A stretch of DNA of 6,971 bases from an uncultured Prevotellaceae bacterium (GTDB taxonomy: Bacteria; Bacteroidota; Bacteroidia; Bacteroidales; Bacteroidaceae): the NCBI GenBank assembly GCA_946403615.1, contig CAMJAO010000110.1, positions 1 to 6,971 on the forward strand, given 5' to 3'. Within the stretch, counting starts at the first letter, position 1. Each line of letters opens with the position of its first letter. Positions 1 to 6,042 of this stretch are shown here, piece by piece. Made by a program: the position numbers and the translations under genes. The notes below the pieces were generated by a model that saw nothing but the letters and a program-made list of their open reading frames with translations, was not told the DNA's origin and did no database searches.

Positions 1-629
1 ACAGTAATGGTCGAGGGTCTTTCACAATCGCCAGTTGGAGGATCGATGTCAAGGATGAACTGGTTCTTCACATCTAACACAGTGCCATTATCTCCAGGAG
101 CAGAAACATTGTATGCACCCGAATCTCTGTATGCACGGATAGCCTGCTTCGGGGCGTCAAAGGCCAAACATGACATGTGAGGAGAGCCAGAATAATTACC
201 TGAATTGTCAGCCACTGACACCAACAGGTTGGAAGCATCGTCATACTCAAAAGGAGTATTAAGTTCGATGACGGTCCACTCACCCACTGTGAAAGTCAAC
301 TCGCCGGTAAATACAAGGTCGGCATCACTGACAGGTATCCATTCTGAACCATTTGCAAAAGCATCCTTGTCAGTTTGACTCATGTAGATGGAATAGGTAC
401 GGGTCTTTTCTGCCCCAATGTTTTTAAAGGCGATACTGTAGATGGTGCCACGGGTGCCAATTTCTTCTGCAGTGTAAATCTGTTGAGTAAAACTGTAATT
501 GTAGAAATTGTAACCCGGCAGATAGTTGTTACTCATCGTACCTTCGCCAATCTGTACCTCATCTGCTCTTGCCCCTATACATACCATGAATAGGGAGAGC
601 AGCAAGAATAGTAATCTGTTCTTTTTCAT
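1..629 (-). CDS. Secreted beta-rich surface or extracellular protein, N-terminal part only
   Basis: The frame opens at the ATG at 629 and stays open to the window edge, giving 209 visible residues with the C-terminus missing. Residues 1-22 form a clear signal peptide: MKKNR, then a Leu/Phe-rich core, ending ARA before Asp23, which fits signal peptidase I. No lipobox cysteine follows. The mature part (about 23-195) is rich in Tyr, Thr and Asn and alternates short hydrophobic strands, as in the beta-sandwich modules of secreted Bacteroidetes proteins. The last visible residues, around CERPSTIT, resemble the Cys-x-x-Pro linker that often opens a fibronectin type III repeat in such proteins, so a longer multidomain protein is likely. 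Whether it ends in a type IX secretion signal cannot be seen. It has its own promoter at 738-768 and is separated from the upstream beta-galactosidase by 332 bp. The specific function is unknown; the gene itself is well supported by signal peptide and promoter. Confidence 0.85.
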   Translation of the reverse strand, partial: MKKNRLLFLLLSLFMVCIGARADEVQIGEGTMSNNYLPGYNFYNYSFTQQIYTAEEIGTRGTIYSIAFKNIGAEKTRTYSIYMSQTDKDAFANGSEWIPVSDADLVFTGELTFTVGEWTVIELNTPFEYDDASNLLVSVADNSGNYSGSPHMSCLAFDAPKQAIRAYRDSGAYNVSAPGDNGTVLDVKNQFILDIDPPTGDCERPSTIT

Positions 630-737
630 AAGCAAACAGGTTGTTAGTGAATAAATATGGTTAGATAAAAACATGTCAGTTAGATGCTCACGACGCCCCA
701 AAATGGCAATCGTTCATTTCACATTATTAATATTTTG

Positions 738-768
738 CAAATTTAGTATATTTTATTTACACGACAAA
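738..768 (-). promoter_or_regulatory. Bacteroidetes-type promoter for the secreted protein gene
   Basis: On the minus strand the -33 element TTTG (768-765) is followed by exactly 19 bp and then TAAATTTG (745-738). This matches the TTTG-N19-TAnnTTTG consensus of the main Bacteroidetes sigma factor. Transcription should begin near 731, leaving a leader of about 100 nt before the ATG at 629. A second TTTG overlaps just upstream (772-769) at a less suitable spacing of 23 bp. No start site has been measured, so the call rests on the consensus and spacing alone. Confidence 0.75.
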
Positions 769-829
769 CAAATCGGGTAAATTTGTTCATTTTTTCTTGA
801 ATAATGTTACTTTTCAGCATCATTTCATT

Positions 830-860
830 GTGATTTATTACAAAAAACAATAAAAATCAC
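830..860. repeat. Inverted repeat GTGATTT / AAATCAC upstream of the promoter
   Basis: GTGATTT at 830-836 is the perfect reverse complement of AAATCAC at 854-860, with 17 bp of A/T-rich sequence between. It lies about 60 bp upstream of the -33 element at 765-768. It could be a regulator site or a transcript hairpin in the 3' region of the beta-galactosidase message. It overlaps the candidate terminator T tract, so the two readings compete. Low-complexity A/T context makes chance occurrence possible. Confidence 0.35.
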
Positions 861-894
861 CGAAAACATATTAATGTGTAACATGTAATCGGTG
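841..894 (-). terminator. Candidate terminator of the beta-galactosidase transcript
   Basis: On the minus strand CACCGA (894-889) and TCGGTG (863-858) form a perfect 6-bp stem. The 25-nt loop contains a small inner hairpin, ACAT / ATGT (866-877). The stem is followed at once by a U-rich run (857-842, mainly T with two A and one G). The position, about 70 bp after the stop codon, is right for an intrinsic terminator. The large loop and interrupted T tract are weaknesses. A weaker hairpin at 907-928 followed by a T run could act instead or in addition. Confidence 0.4.
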
Positions 895-961
895 GTTGTT
901 AAAAAAAGAATTATCGCTCTATTATTCTATTCTATTAGAAAGAGTCTCTACCACCAGCAGA

Positions 962-3358
962 CTAATGGCTTTGTATCAAGATTCTATTCTGAATATTTCG
1001 TTGAGTGTCATTGACAGTCAAGGTTATAACACCAGTTTGAGTCGTGGAACGGACAATCACAACCAATTGCCCGTTGTAGAGACGCATGGCTGGAGCGGTG
1101 AAAGATTCTGTGGAGGTGGCGTCACCATTGCATGCCGCTATAAATGTGCCGGCTCCATCGACCTTGAACGATAACTTATCTGAGGCATACGGAATCAACG
1201 TGCCGTCATCATCTGTCAAACAGACCGTCACAAACGCCAAGTCATTACCATCGGCATTGATTTCGTTGCGATCGGAGACCAAATGTAATCGCGACGGATT
1301 GTTCGCGGTTTTCACACTTTTGGCTCCTGCCGCCTTGCCATTCTCGTCATACACAACAACTTTGATTTCACCCGGTTCGTATTTCACGTCATTCCATCTG
1401 AGGCGATAACGGTCCAGCCGCTCCTCTTTATTTTTTCGGATTCTTCCCTGACTCTTACCGTTGACAAACAATTCCGCCTCGGGATAATCGGTGTAACAAT
1501 AGACGGGTGTCACCTCGCCTTCACGTCCCGGCCAGGTCCAGTGAGGAAGCAGGTGAATAGTATGTTCATCTTTGCGCCATCTGCTTCGATAAAGGAAATA
1601 GCGGTCTTTGGGAAGGCCGGCGAGATCGCATATGCCGAAGTAACTGCTTCGCGATGGCCAATACCCATCGTAAGGTGTTGGTTCGCCGAGATAATCAAAT
1701 CCTGTCCAAACAAACTCACCGATAACCCACTCCTTGTCGTCTTGCCACCGCCAGTCATCATCAGGAAGGTTGCTCCATGAACAATACTCTGTGTCGTAGG
1801 ATGAGCACTGTCCGTCGGGATAGGTGGCGTGGTCGGACACGACAACAGGAAAACGATATTCGCCCCTGCTGCTGACGGTAGAAGCGGTCTCACTGCCCAA
1901 TAGGAATCCCTGTGGCAACTGGCGAATGTTATTGTCATATTTGTGTACACGATAATTGAATCCCGGCACATCCATCACCTGCGCGAAGCCTGATTTCAGA
2001 GCGTCCTCAGCACGGTCCATCCCTTGCGTGACAGGGCGCGACGGGTCGAGCCTATGACAGATATCCTGCAAATGACGGGCTATCTCCCTACCCTCTTCAC
2101 TCCATTGTTCGGGTATCTCATTGCCAATGCTCCACATTACTATTGACGGGTGGTTGCGGTGGTTGAGCACAAGATTCTCTATATCACGGTCGCTCCAGTC
2201 TTTGAAGAAGCGTGCATAACCATTCTGACATTTAGGATATATCCACATGTCAAACGATTCGGCCATGACCATCATGCCAAGCGAGTCGCAGATGTCCATC
2301 TGCCAAGTGGATGGCATGTTGTGTGCGGTACGTATAGCGTCGCAACCCATTTCTTTCATGATTTTTATCTGTCGGATGAGCGCAGCCTTATTGACTGCTG
2401 CTCCGAGAGGTCCCAAGTCATGATGGAGACACACGCCCTTAATTTTACGAGTCTCTCCATTCAATTGGAAACCGTGTTCTTTGCTTACTTGGATTGTCCT
2501 GATGCCGACCTGGTGCTCTATTTTGTCAAGCGAAAAGTGGCTTTTGCTGTTTTTAGCCTCTAATTCCACACGATATAAGAAAGGGCTTTCTGGCGACCAT
2601 AAACGGGGGCTGGTCACAGTCAGGTCTATATGATATGACTCTGTCCCTTTCTGTTTCATAACTCCTGTAGCGATGACCTTATCGCCATTATAGATGGTAG
2701 CTGTTACTTGGCTTTGTTTTGTGGCATGAACCAGTTTCGCATCAATACTTACCTTGGCAGAACGATTGTCGGCTGAGATGGTACGGAAGTAGAAAGACCA
2801 ATCATCAAAGTGTTGAGATTGATTCTTATTGCCGTATGTGATGAGTTGCACTGGCCTGTACAATCCTCCGCCCGGATACCATCTGCTGCTCTCTTCCACG
2901 TTGCGTAACGACACATCTACGCTGTTGTCTCCATTGTGCAAATATGGGGTGACATCCACACGGAAAGCATTATATCCGTACGCCCAATATCCGGCAAGAC
3001 GCCCATTGACGTAAATATGCGGTTCGCTCATGGCTCCGTCGAAAAGCAATTCGACGGCAGAATAATCTTTGTCGATATGAACAGTAGTATGATAATAGCC
3101 CCTACCTATCCATGGTAAGGCGCCGGAACGCCCGGATTTCTCAGTCTTTTCTGTTTCTCCGTTTTGCTCAATAGCCACATTTTGCAAATCCCATTTTTTA
3201 TCAAATGGTCCTGCAATTGCCCAATCATGAGGGATGCTGACAGGTGTCCACTGAAGGCTGTCGCGTGAGAACTCCCAATCCACTAAAAATTGACTGGTGC
3301 GCTGTGCAAAACACACAATTTGACACAACGAAAAGAGGAAAAACAATTGTTTTTTCAT
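962..3358 (-). CDS. galB: Exported GH2 beta-galactosidase with DUF4982 region
   Basis: This 798-residue enzyme should hydrolyse terminal beta-galactosides from glycans in the periplasm or at the cell surface. Residues 1-18 (MKKQLFF...CFA) are a signal peptide with a likely cut before Gln19, and no convincing lipobox. Next come the jelly-roll sugar-binding domain (about 30-180, with RWYPGGGLYRPV near 159-170), an Ig-like GH2 domain (about 185-290) and the TIM barrel (about 295-590). The barrel has HHDLGPLG (312-319) and RTAHNMPS (343-350). Glu414 in WSIGNE is the expected acid/base and Glu490 in LLGSETAS the expected nucleophile; EFVWTGFDYLGEP is at 548-560. Residues about 600-670 fit DUF4982 (LLPHWTWPGREGEVTPV), and 690-798 is a C-terminal Ig-like domain. 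The frame extends 12 codons upstream to an ATG at 3394, but that start lies outside the signal peptide and upstream of the -7 box, so 3358 is preferred. No SusC/SusD partners are in view. The galB name is by resemblance, and the exact substrate is not certain. Confidence 0.93.
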   Translation of the reverse strand: MKKQLFFLFSLCQIVCFAQRTSQFLVDWEFSRDSLQWTPVSIPHDWAIAGPFDKKWDLQNVAIEQNGETEKTEKSGRSGALPWIGRGYYHTTVHIDKDYSAVELLFDGAMSEPHIYVNGRLAGYWAYGYNAFRVDVTPYLHNGDNSVDVSLRNVEESSRWYPGGGLYRPVQLITYGNKNQSQHFDDWSFYFRTISADNRSAKVSIDAKLVHATKQSQVTATIYNGDKVIATGVMKQKGTESYHIDLTVTSPRLWSPESPFLYRVELEAKNSKSHFSLDKIEHQVGIRTIQVSKEHGFQLNGETRKIKGVCLHHDLGPLGAAVNKAALIRQIKIMKEMGCDAIRTAHNMPSTWQMDICDSLGMMVMAESFDMWIYPKCQNGYARFFKDWSDRDIENLVLNHRNHPSIVMWSIGNEIPEQWSEEGREIARHLQDICHRLDPSRPVTQGMDRAEDALKSGFAQVMDVPGFNYRVHKYDNNIRQLPQGFLLGSETASTVSSRGEYRFPVVVSDHATYPDGQCSSYDTEYCSWSNLPDDDWRWQDDKEWVIGEFVWTGFDYLGEPTPYDGYWPSRSSYFGICDLAGLPKDRYFLYRSRWRKDEHTIHLLPHWTWPGREGEVTPVYCYTDYPEAELFVNGKSQGRIRKNKEERLDRYRLRWNDVKYEPGEIKVVVYDENGKAAGAKSVKTANNPSRLHLVSDRNEINADGNDLAFVTVCLTDDDGTLIPYASDKLSFKVDGAGTFIAACNGDATSTESFTAPAMRLYNGQLVVIVRSTTQTGVITLTVNDTQRNIQNRILIQSH

Positions 3359-3381
3359 AAATGCTAACGTTAAATTTATCA

Positions 3382-3412
3382 CAAAGATAACCATTTTTCC
3401 AAATAAAACAGC
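3382..3412 (-). promoter_or_regulatory. Promoter of the beta-galactosidase, strong -7 box and weak -33 box
   Basis: On the minus strand TATCTTTG (3389-3382) is a full match to the TAnnTTTG -7 box. At the usual 19-bp spacing the -33 position (3412-3409) reads GCTG rather than TTTG, a poor match. Transcription would start near 3375, giving a leader of only about 17 nt before the ATG at 3358 and excluding the upstream ATG at 3394. An inverted repeat TTATC-N5-GATAA (3376-3390) covers the -7 box and probable start point. A good -7 with a poor -33 is compatible with an activated promoter, but this is inference. Confidence 0.6.
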
Positions 3413-3420
3413 GATTTAGG

Positions 3421-3482
3421 CATAAAAAAAGTGTTTTTATGTGTTTGTGTGGGAGCACAACATTTTTTTTAAAAAATAACAC
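3421..3482. terminator. Hairpin cluster, probable bidirectional terminator
   Basis: Two adjacent hairpins are visible. CATAAAAA (3421-3428) pairs with TTTTTATG (3434-3441). Then TGTTTGTG (3442-3449) pairs with CACAACA (3456-3462), with one bulged T and the loop TGGGAG, and is followed by eight T (3463-3470). This is a good intrinsic terminator in the plus direction. In the minus direction AACAC (3478-3482 on the plus strand) and GTGTT (3431-3435) can close an outer stem that is followed by seven T (3430-3424). The minus reading would end the Smr-gene transcript just before the beta-galactosidase promoter. No gene is visible that would need the plus-strand terminator. Confidence 0.5.
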
Positions 3483-3491
3483 AATTTTTGT

Positions 3492-3522
3492 TTTGCTGTT
3501 AAAAAAAAATAGATTACCTTTG
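3492..3522 (+). promoter_or_regulatory. Strong Bacteroidetes promoter, plus strand, driving a small RNA
   Basis: TTTG at 3492-3495, exactly 19 bp, then TACCTTTG at 3515-3522 followed by CA: a perfect match to the Bacteroidetes -33 / -7 consensus. It is the best promoter in the window and points away from the beta-galactosidase, into a region with no open reading frame before the hairpin terminator at 3582-3616. The start of transcription is expected at about 3528. Confidence 0.85.
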
Positions 3523-3527
3523 CATCG

Positions 3528-3616
3528 TTATCCTGAAAACAATCTTTTTACCTTAAAAAAACTAATACCTATTGAAGATTCGAAGCGGTCGCCTGCGAAG
3601 GTCATCGCTTTTTTTG
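3528..3616 (+). ncRNA. Putative small RNA of about 90 nt, family not recognised
   Basis: The call rests on a consensus promoter immediately upstream, a strong intrinsic terminator at the 3' end, and no ATG between them, so a leader peptide is unlikely. Besides the terminator hairpin, AATCTT (3541-3546) can pair with AAGATT (3575-3580). This encloses an A/U-rich, mostly unpaired stretch with an A7 run (3555-3561) and two ACCT elements (3550-3553 and 3567-3570). This gives a two-stem RNA: an open 5' stem-loop, then the terminator stem. It is the only apparent plus-strand transcript in the window, and it ends next to the stop codon of the Smr gene read from the other strand. If the minus-strand transcript runs on to 3424-3482, the two RNAs would be fully complementary over this interval. 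The ends are estimated from the promoter and T tract and could shift by several bases. The role is unknown: it could be a trans-acting regulator, a 3'-UTR antisense RNA, or a member of a known Bacteroidales RNA family that I cannot identify by eye. Confidence 0.65.
3582..3616 (+). terminator. Intrinsic terminator of the small RNA
   Basis: AAGCGGT (3583-3589) pairs with ATCGCTT (3604-3610). After one C-C mismatch the stem continues with a G-U pair and CCT / AGG (3592-3594 with 3599-3601), closed by a GCGA tetraloop (GNRA type). Seven T follow (3609-3615, the first two also in the stem), then G and four more T. On the minus strand the same hairpin lacks an adjacent T tract, so it acts on plus-strand transcripts. 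It stops just short of the Smr gene stop codon at 3622-3624. Confidence 0.8.
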
Positions 3617-3621
3617 TTTTC

Positions 3622-4767
3622 CTACCTGATGGTGACTTGTGTGGCGCCATATCCGTACTCTTGGAAAGAGGCGTCTTGATATGGATATGACTTATACTGA
3701 TATCGCAAATCTCGGACAATGGCCTGACGCAAAACTCCTTCGCCTTTTCCGTGTATGAACACTATTTTCTGTCCTTTTTTCGATTTGTATTGTTCCAGTG
3801 TCTTGTGGAATACACCGAGTTGATAATTGAGGATGTCGGTTGGAGTCATACCTGCTGTGGTTTCCAACAATTCAGAGGCATGTAAATCAACAACCACTAC
3901 ATCCGAATGTTGATGACGTGGCATGGGCTTGGATTTGCTTTGCGATGCCTCATATCTACGGACCATCTCCTGTCGGCCATTATCATTGACCGTATCGGCT
4001 GCCGCTGAATTCGCATACATCTGCTGCTTGAGCTTTTTTGCGTCGATGACGAGCGGTTTAGGCTGTTGGTCGTTCTCTATAAGCGTATATATCAATGCGG
4101 GCGTCTCGAAGAAATCATTGTCTGCAAACGTATGCAACTTATAGAATTTTACCGGGTCGATACGGAACTGTATGTCAACTGCAGGTTTGAGCATAAAACC
4201 CTTATCGCGTTTGTATGGGAGAATCTGTACGCAGAAACGCTCCAATTGGTTCAGGTCTTCCTTTCCAAATTCATTCAAGAACAATTTGGTATTTGGCTCC
4301 ACCTCTCCTTTCTCATATAGTGTCCATGAGGCGCCCTCAGCCATCATCATCGTAAAACTCATATAATAATTGGAGTCATTGATGAAATATGTCTCAAAAC
4401 GGGTTCTGGTCATCTCCTTAATATCAATAGGCACAAAAGCGATGTAAGCAGAGAGAGAGTCCCTACCCTTCCTTTCTACAGCAGGTTTTCTGAATGTGAC
4501 AGGCTTGTCGGCAAGTTCATCTTCAACCATTGCAGGAGTATTTGTAGCCTTAGAGGCGTTCTGTATATTGGGAGACTTTTTCAAATCGCCAGTATGTACT
4601 TTTGCTATATTATAGTCATCGCTCTCCACAACAACCACTTCTGAAACGGGTGTCGGTATCTGAAACCCGTCCTCATCTTCTACCAATACAATATTCTTAC
4701 CTTGAAATCCGGCAACAACGCCACCGCCTGTTTCACTGAGAAATCTTACTTTATCGCCAATTTTCAT
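3622..4767 (-). CDS. DUF2027-type protein with C-terminal Smr domain
   Basis: The 381-residue protein has three parts. Residues 1-50 (MKIGDKVRFLSETGGGVVAG...) look like a small SH3-like beta barrel of the sort at the start of Bacteroidetes DUF2027 proteins. Residues about 100-235 form a beta-rich middle domain rich in aromatic residues. After a charged linker (about 240-288) comes an Smr domain (about 289-381) with the hallmark DLH (294-296) and HGKGEGVLR (339-347) motifs, then a YGYGATQVTIR end. Smr domains occur in MutS2 and in stand-alone proteins and bind or cut branched DNA or RNA. There is no MutS ATPase here, so this is not MutS2. There is no signal peptide, so it is cytoplasmic. It follows queA by 59 bp with no recognisable promoter between, which suggests co-transcription. 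The biological role of this architecture is not established as far as I know; nucleic-acid binding or nuclease activity is inferred from the Smr motifs. Confidence 0.9.
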   Translation of the reverse strand: MKIGDKVRFLSETGGGVVAGFQGKNIVLVEDEDGFQIPTPVSEVVVVESDDYNIAKVHTGDLKKSPNIQNASKATNTPAMVEDELADKPVTFRKPAVERKGRDSLSAYIAFVPIDIKEMTRTRFETYFINDSNYYMSFTMMMAEGASWTLYEKGEVEPNTKLFLNEFGKEDLNQLERFCVQILPYKRDKGFMLKPAVDIQFRIDPVKFYKLHTFADNDFFETPALIYTLIENDQQPKPLVIDAKKLKQQMYANSAAADTVNDNGRQEMVRRYEASQSKSKPMPRHQHSDVVVVDLHASELLETTAGMTPTDILNYQLGVFHKTLEQYKSKKGQKIVFIHGKGEGVLRQAIVRDLRYQYKSYPYQDASFQEYGYGATQVTIR

Positions 4768-4781
4768 TTTGAGTAGTTTTG

Positions 4782-4799
4782 ATTAAGGTTGTTAAAGAG
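4782..4799. repeat. Degenerate two-unit copy of the queA leader repeat
   Basis: Two adjacent 9-mers, ATTAAGGTT and GTTAAAGAG, resemble the GTTAAAGAA unit repeated upstream of queA (6043-6078). They lie 15-32 bp before the Smr-gene start codon, within the 59-bp gap after queA. The second unit differs from the consensus at only one base. The significance is uncertain because the match is short and A/T-rich. Confidence 0.35.
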
Positions 4800-4826
4800 T
4801 TTATCGTCTTTAAAATCAATAAATAA

Positions 4827-6041
4827 TTAGGGTATAAGCAACGAACTGTCGCCATAACTAAGAAATCTGAAATCATGTGCCAAGGCGAAATCATAAATTT
4901 TCCGCCAATCGCCATGAACAAAAGCACTTACCAGCAGAAGCAAGGTGCTCTGAGGTTGATGGAAATTGGTGACGAGTGCTTTCACAATTTTATAATCATA
5001 TCCCGGAGCGATGATAATCTGTGTGCTGGAATGCAACACCGTTATCTGATGGCGACGCATGTATGAAAGTACCTCGCTCAAAGCCTCAATGGCCGTCAAC
5101 GTCGGTTCCGTCTCATAGGGTTCCCATTGTGCAACATGTAATTCCTCCTCTTTGAGGTCAGGATTCTGATGCAGTTTTGTTCCCATATAATACAGACTTT
5201 CCAATGTCCTGACACTGGTAGTACCCACAGCCACCACTTGTGCCCGATGGCTGATGATACGTTCAATCACAGATATCGGGACCGCTATGTACTCCGTATG
5301 CATCGGGTGGTCGCTTATCACCTCACTTTTCACAGGTCTGAAGGTTCCGGCACCGACATGCAGGGTCAGTTCTGCCCTCTCTATTCCTTTTGCGTCAATG
5401 GCTGCAAGAACATCCTTTGTAAAGTGGAGACCGGCAGTAGGTGCTGCGACACTGCCTTTGATTTTGGAATAAACAGTCTGATATGTTGTTTTGTCACTTT
5501 CCTGTGTCTTTCTATTGAGATAAGGAGGTATCGGCAATTCTCCGGCCACATCCAAGATCTCAGCAAAACTCACCGTTTTATCATTCCATGAGAAACGAAT
5601 ATGTTGACTAGTACCCTGTTCGCCAATTCTCTCACATGAAAGAGTCACTTGATGGTCAGCACAGATGAACGATTCAGACAATACACCCTCTTTCCATTTT
5701 TTCATATTTCCTACCAGACACAACCATTCGCACTCTCCTCTGGCCTCAAACATTCGTTCATAGTCAGCGGGGGCATAAGGTTCCAAAAGAAAGACCTCAA
5801 TGAGCGCACCTGTTGTTTTACGGAAATGTAATCTCGCCTGAATGACTTTTGTGTTGTTAAAAACCATCAGCATGTCAGAAGACAGGTAATCTGGCAGTCT
5901 GGTAAAAATATCTTCAGACACTTCGCCGTGACGATATACCAATAATTTGGATTGGTCTCGCTGTGCCAATGGGAATTTCGCGATTCGCTCGTCAGGCAAA
6001 GGATAATTATAATCAGATATATGTATTTGTTTGGTCTGCAT
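4827..6041 (-). CDS. queA: S-adenosylmethionine:tRNA ribosyltransferase-isomerase
   Basis: QueA transfers and isomerises the ribose of S-adenosylmethionine onto preQ1 at position 34 of GUN-anticodon tRNAs, giving epoxyqueuosine, the penultimate step of queuosine synthesis. The 404 residues contain the family signatures in order: IPPYLNR (171-177), YQTVYSK (187-193), GSVAAPTAGLHFT (196-208), LHVGAGTFRPV (227-237), VGTTSVRTLES (272-282), TNFHQPQSTLLLLVSAF (358-374) and the terminal YGDSSLLIP (396-404). It is about 50 residues longer than the roughly 350-residue proteobacterial enzymes. The additions seem to lie around 90-150 and 285-310, which I believe is usual for Bacteroidetes. The start at 6041 is supported by the MQTKQIHISDYNYPLP opening, which aligns with the family N-terminus. 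It lies 40 bp after the PAP2 gene and 59 bp before the Smr gene, probably in one operon. No other queuosine genes are in view. Confidence 0.96.
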   Translation of the reverse strand: MQTKQIHISDYNYPLPDERIAKFPLAQRDQSKLLVYRHGEVSEDIFTRLPDYLSSDMLMVFNNTKVIQARLHFRKTTGALIEVFLLEPYAPADYERMFEARGECEWLCLVGNMKKWKEGVLSESFICADHQVTLSCERIGEQGTSQHIRFSWNDKTVSFAEILDVAGELPIPPYLNRKTQESDKTTYQTVYSKIKGSVAAPTAGLHFTKDVLAAIDAKGIERAELTLHVGAGTFRPVKSEVISDHPMHTEYIAVPISVIERIISHRAQVVAVGTTSVRTLESLYYMGTKLHQNPDLKEEELHVAQWEPYETEPTLTAIEALSEVLSYMRRHQITVLHSSTQIIIAPGYDYKIVKALVTNFHQPQSTLLLLVSAFVHGDWRKIYDFALAHDFRFLSYGDSSLLIP

Positions 6042-6042
6042 T

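Larger units (their letters stand above)
630..961. other. Intergenic spacer between beta-galactosidase and the secreted protein gene
   Basis: This 332-bp stretch is strongly A/T-rich and has no convincing coding frame on either strand. Read on the minus strand it contains, in order, weak hairpins after the beta-galactosidase stop codon, a candidate terminator (841-894), an inverted repeat (830-860), a well-spaced Bacteroidetes promoter (738-768) and a 5' leader of roughly 100 nt before the ATG at 629. I saw no obvious riboswitch-like fold in that leader. Confidence 0.7.

Noticed and set aside
907..928. AGAAT / ATTCT hairpin followed by a T run on the minus strand as the main terminator
   Set aside because: The stem is only seven A/T-rich pairs with a mismatch, weaker than the stem at 858-894; kept only as a possible helper.
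1510..1971. 153-codon minus-strand open frame inside the beta-galactosidase gene
   Set aside because: It overlaps a strongly conserved GH2 coding frame on the same strand, has no recognisable motif and is low in plausible protein composition; it is a frame shadow.
2150..2563. 137-codon plus-strand open frame opposite the TIM barrel of the beta-galactosidase
   Set aside because: Antisense shadow of conserved GH2 codons, with no promoter or signature.
3301..3358. Beta-galactosidase as a lipoprotein
   Set aside because: The two Cys in the signal peptide are not preceded by a proper lipobox (FSLC and QIVC), while CFA-Q fits signal peptidase I.
3359..3394. Longer beta-galactosidase start at the ATG at 3394 (12 extra residues)
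   Set aside because: It would bury the MKK signal peptide inside the protein and lies upstream of the TATCTTTG -7 box, so it would not be in the transcript.
3225..3482. 85-codon minus-strand open frame across the beta-galactosidase promoter
   Set aside because: It runs through hairpins, the promoter and the signal peptide coding region in another frame, with Phe/Lys-rich A/T-driven composition and no family resemblance.
3439..3690. 83-codon plus-strand open frame over the small RNA region
   Set aside because: It starts upstream of the plus-strand promoter, passes through the terminator hairpin and into the antisense of the Smr gene. The RNA starting near 3528 would contain no ATG from it.
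4768..4826. Separate promoter for the Smr gene
   Set aside because: No TAnnTTTG -7 box is present on the minus strand in the gap or just upstream, so co-transcription with queA is preferred.
5169..5591. 140-codon plus-strand open frame opposite queA
   Set aside because: Cys/His-rich antisense shadow of conserved QueA motifs; no promoter and no zinc-binding spacing that looks real.
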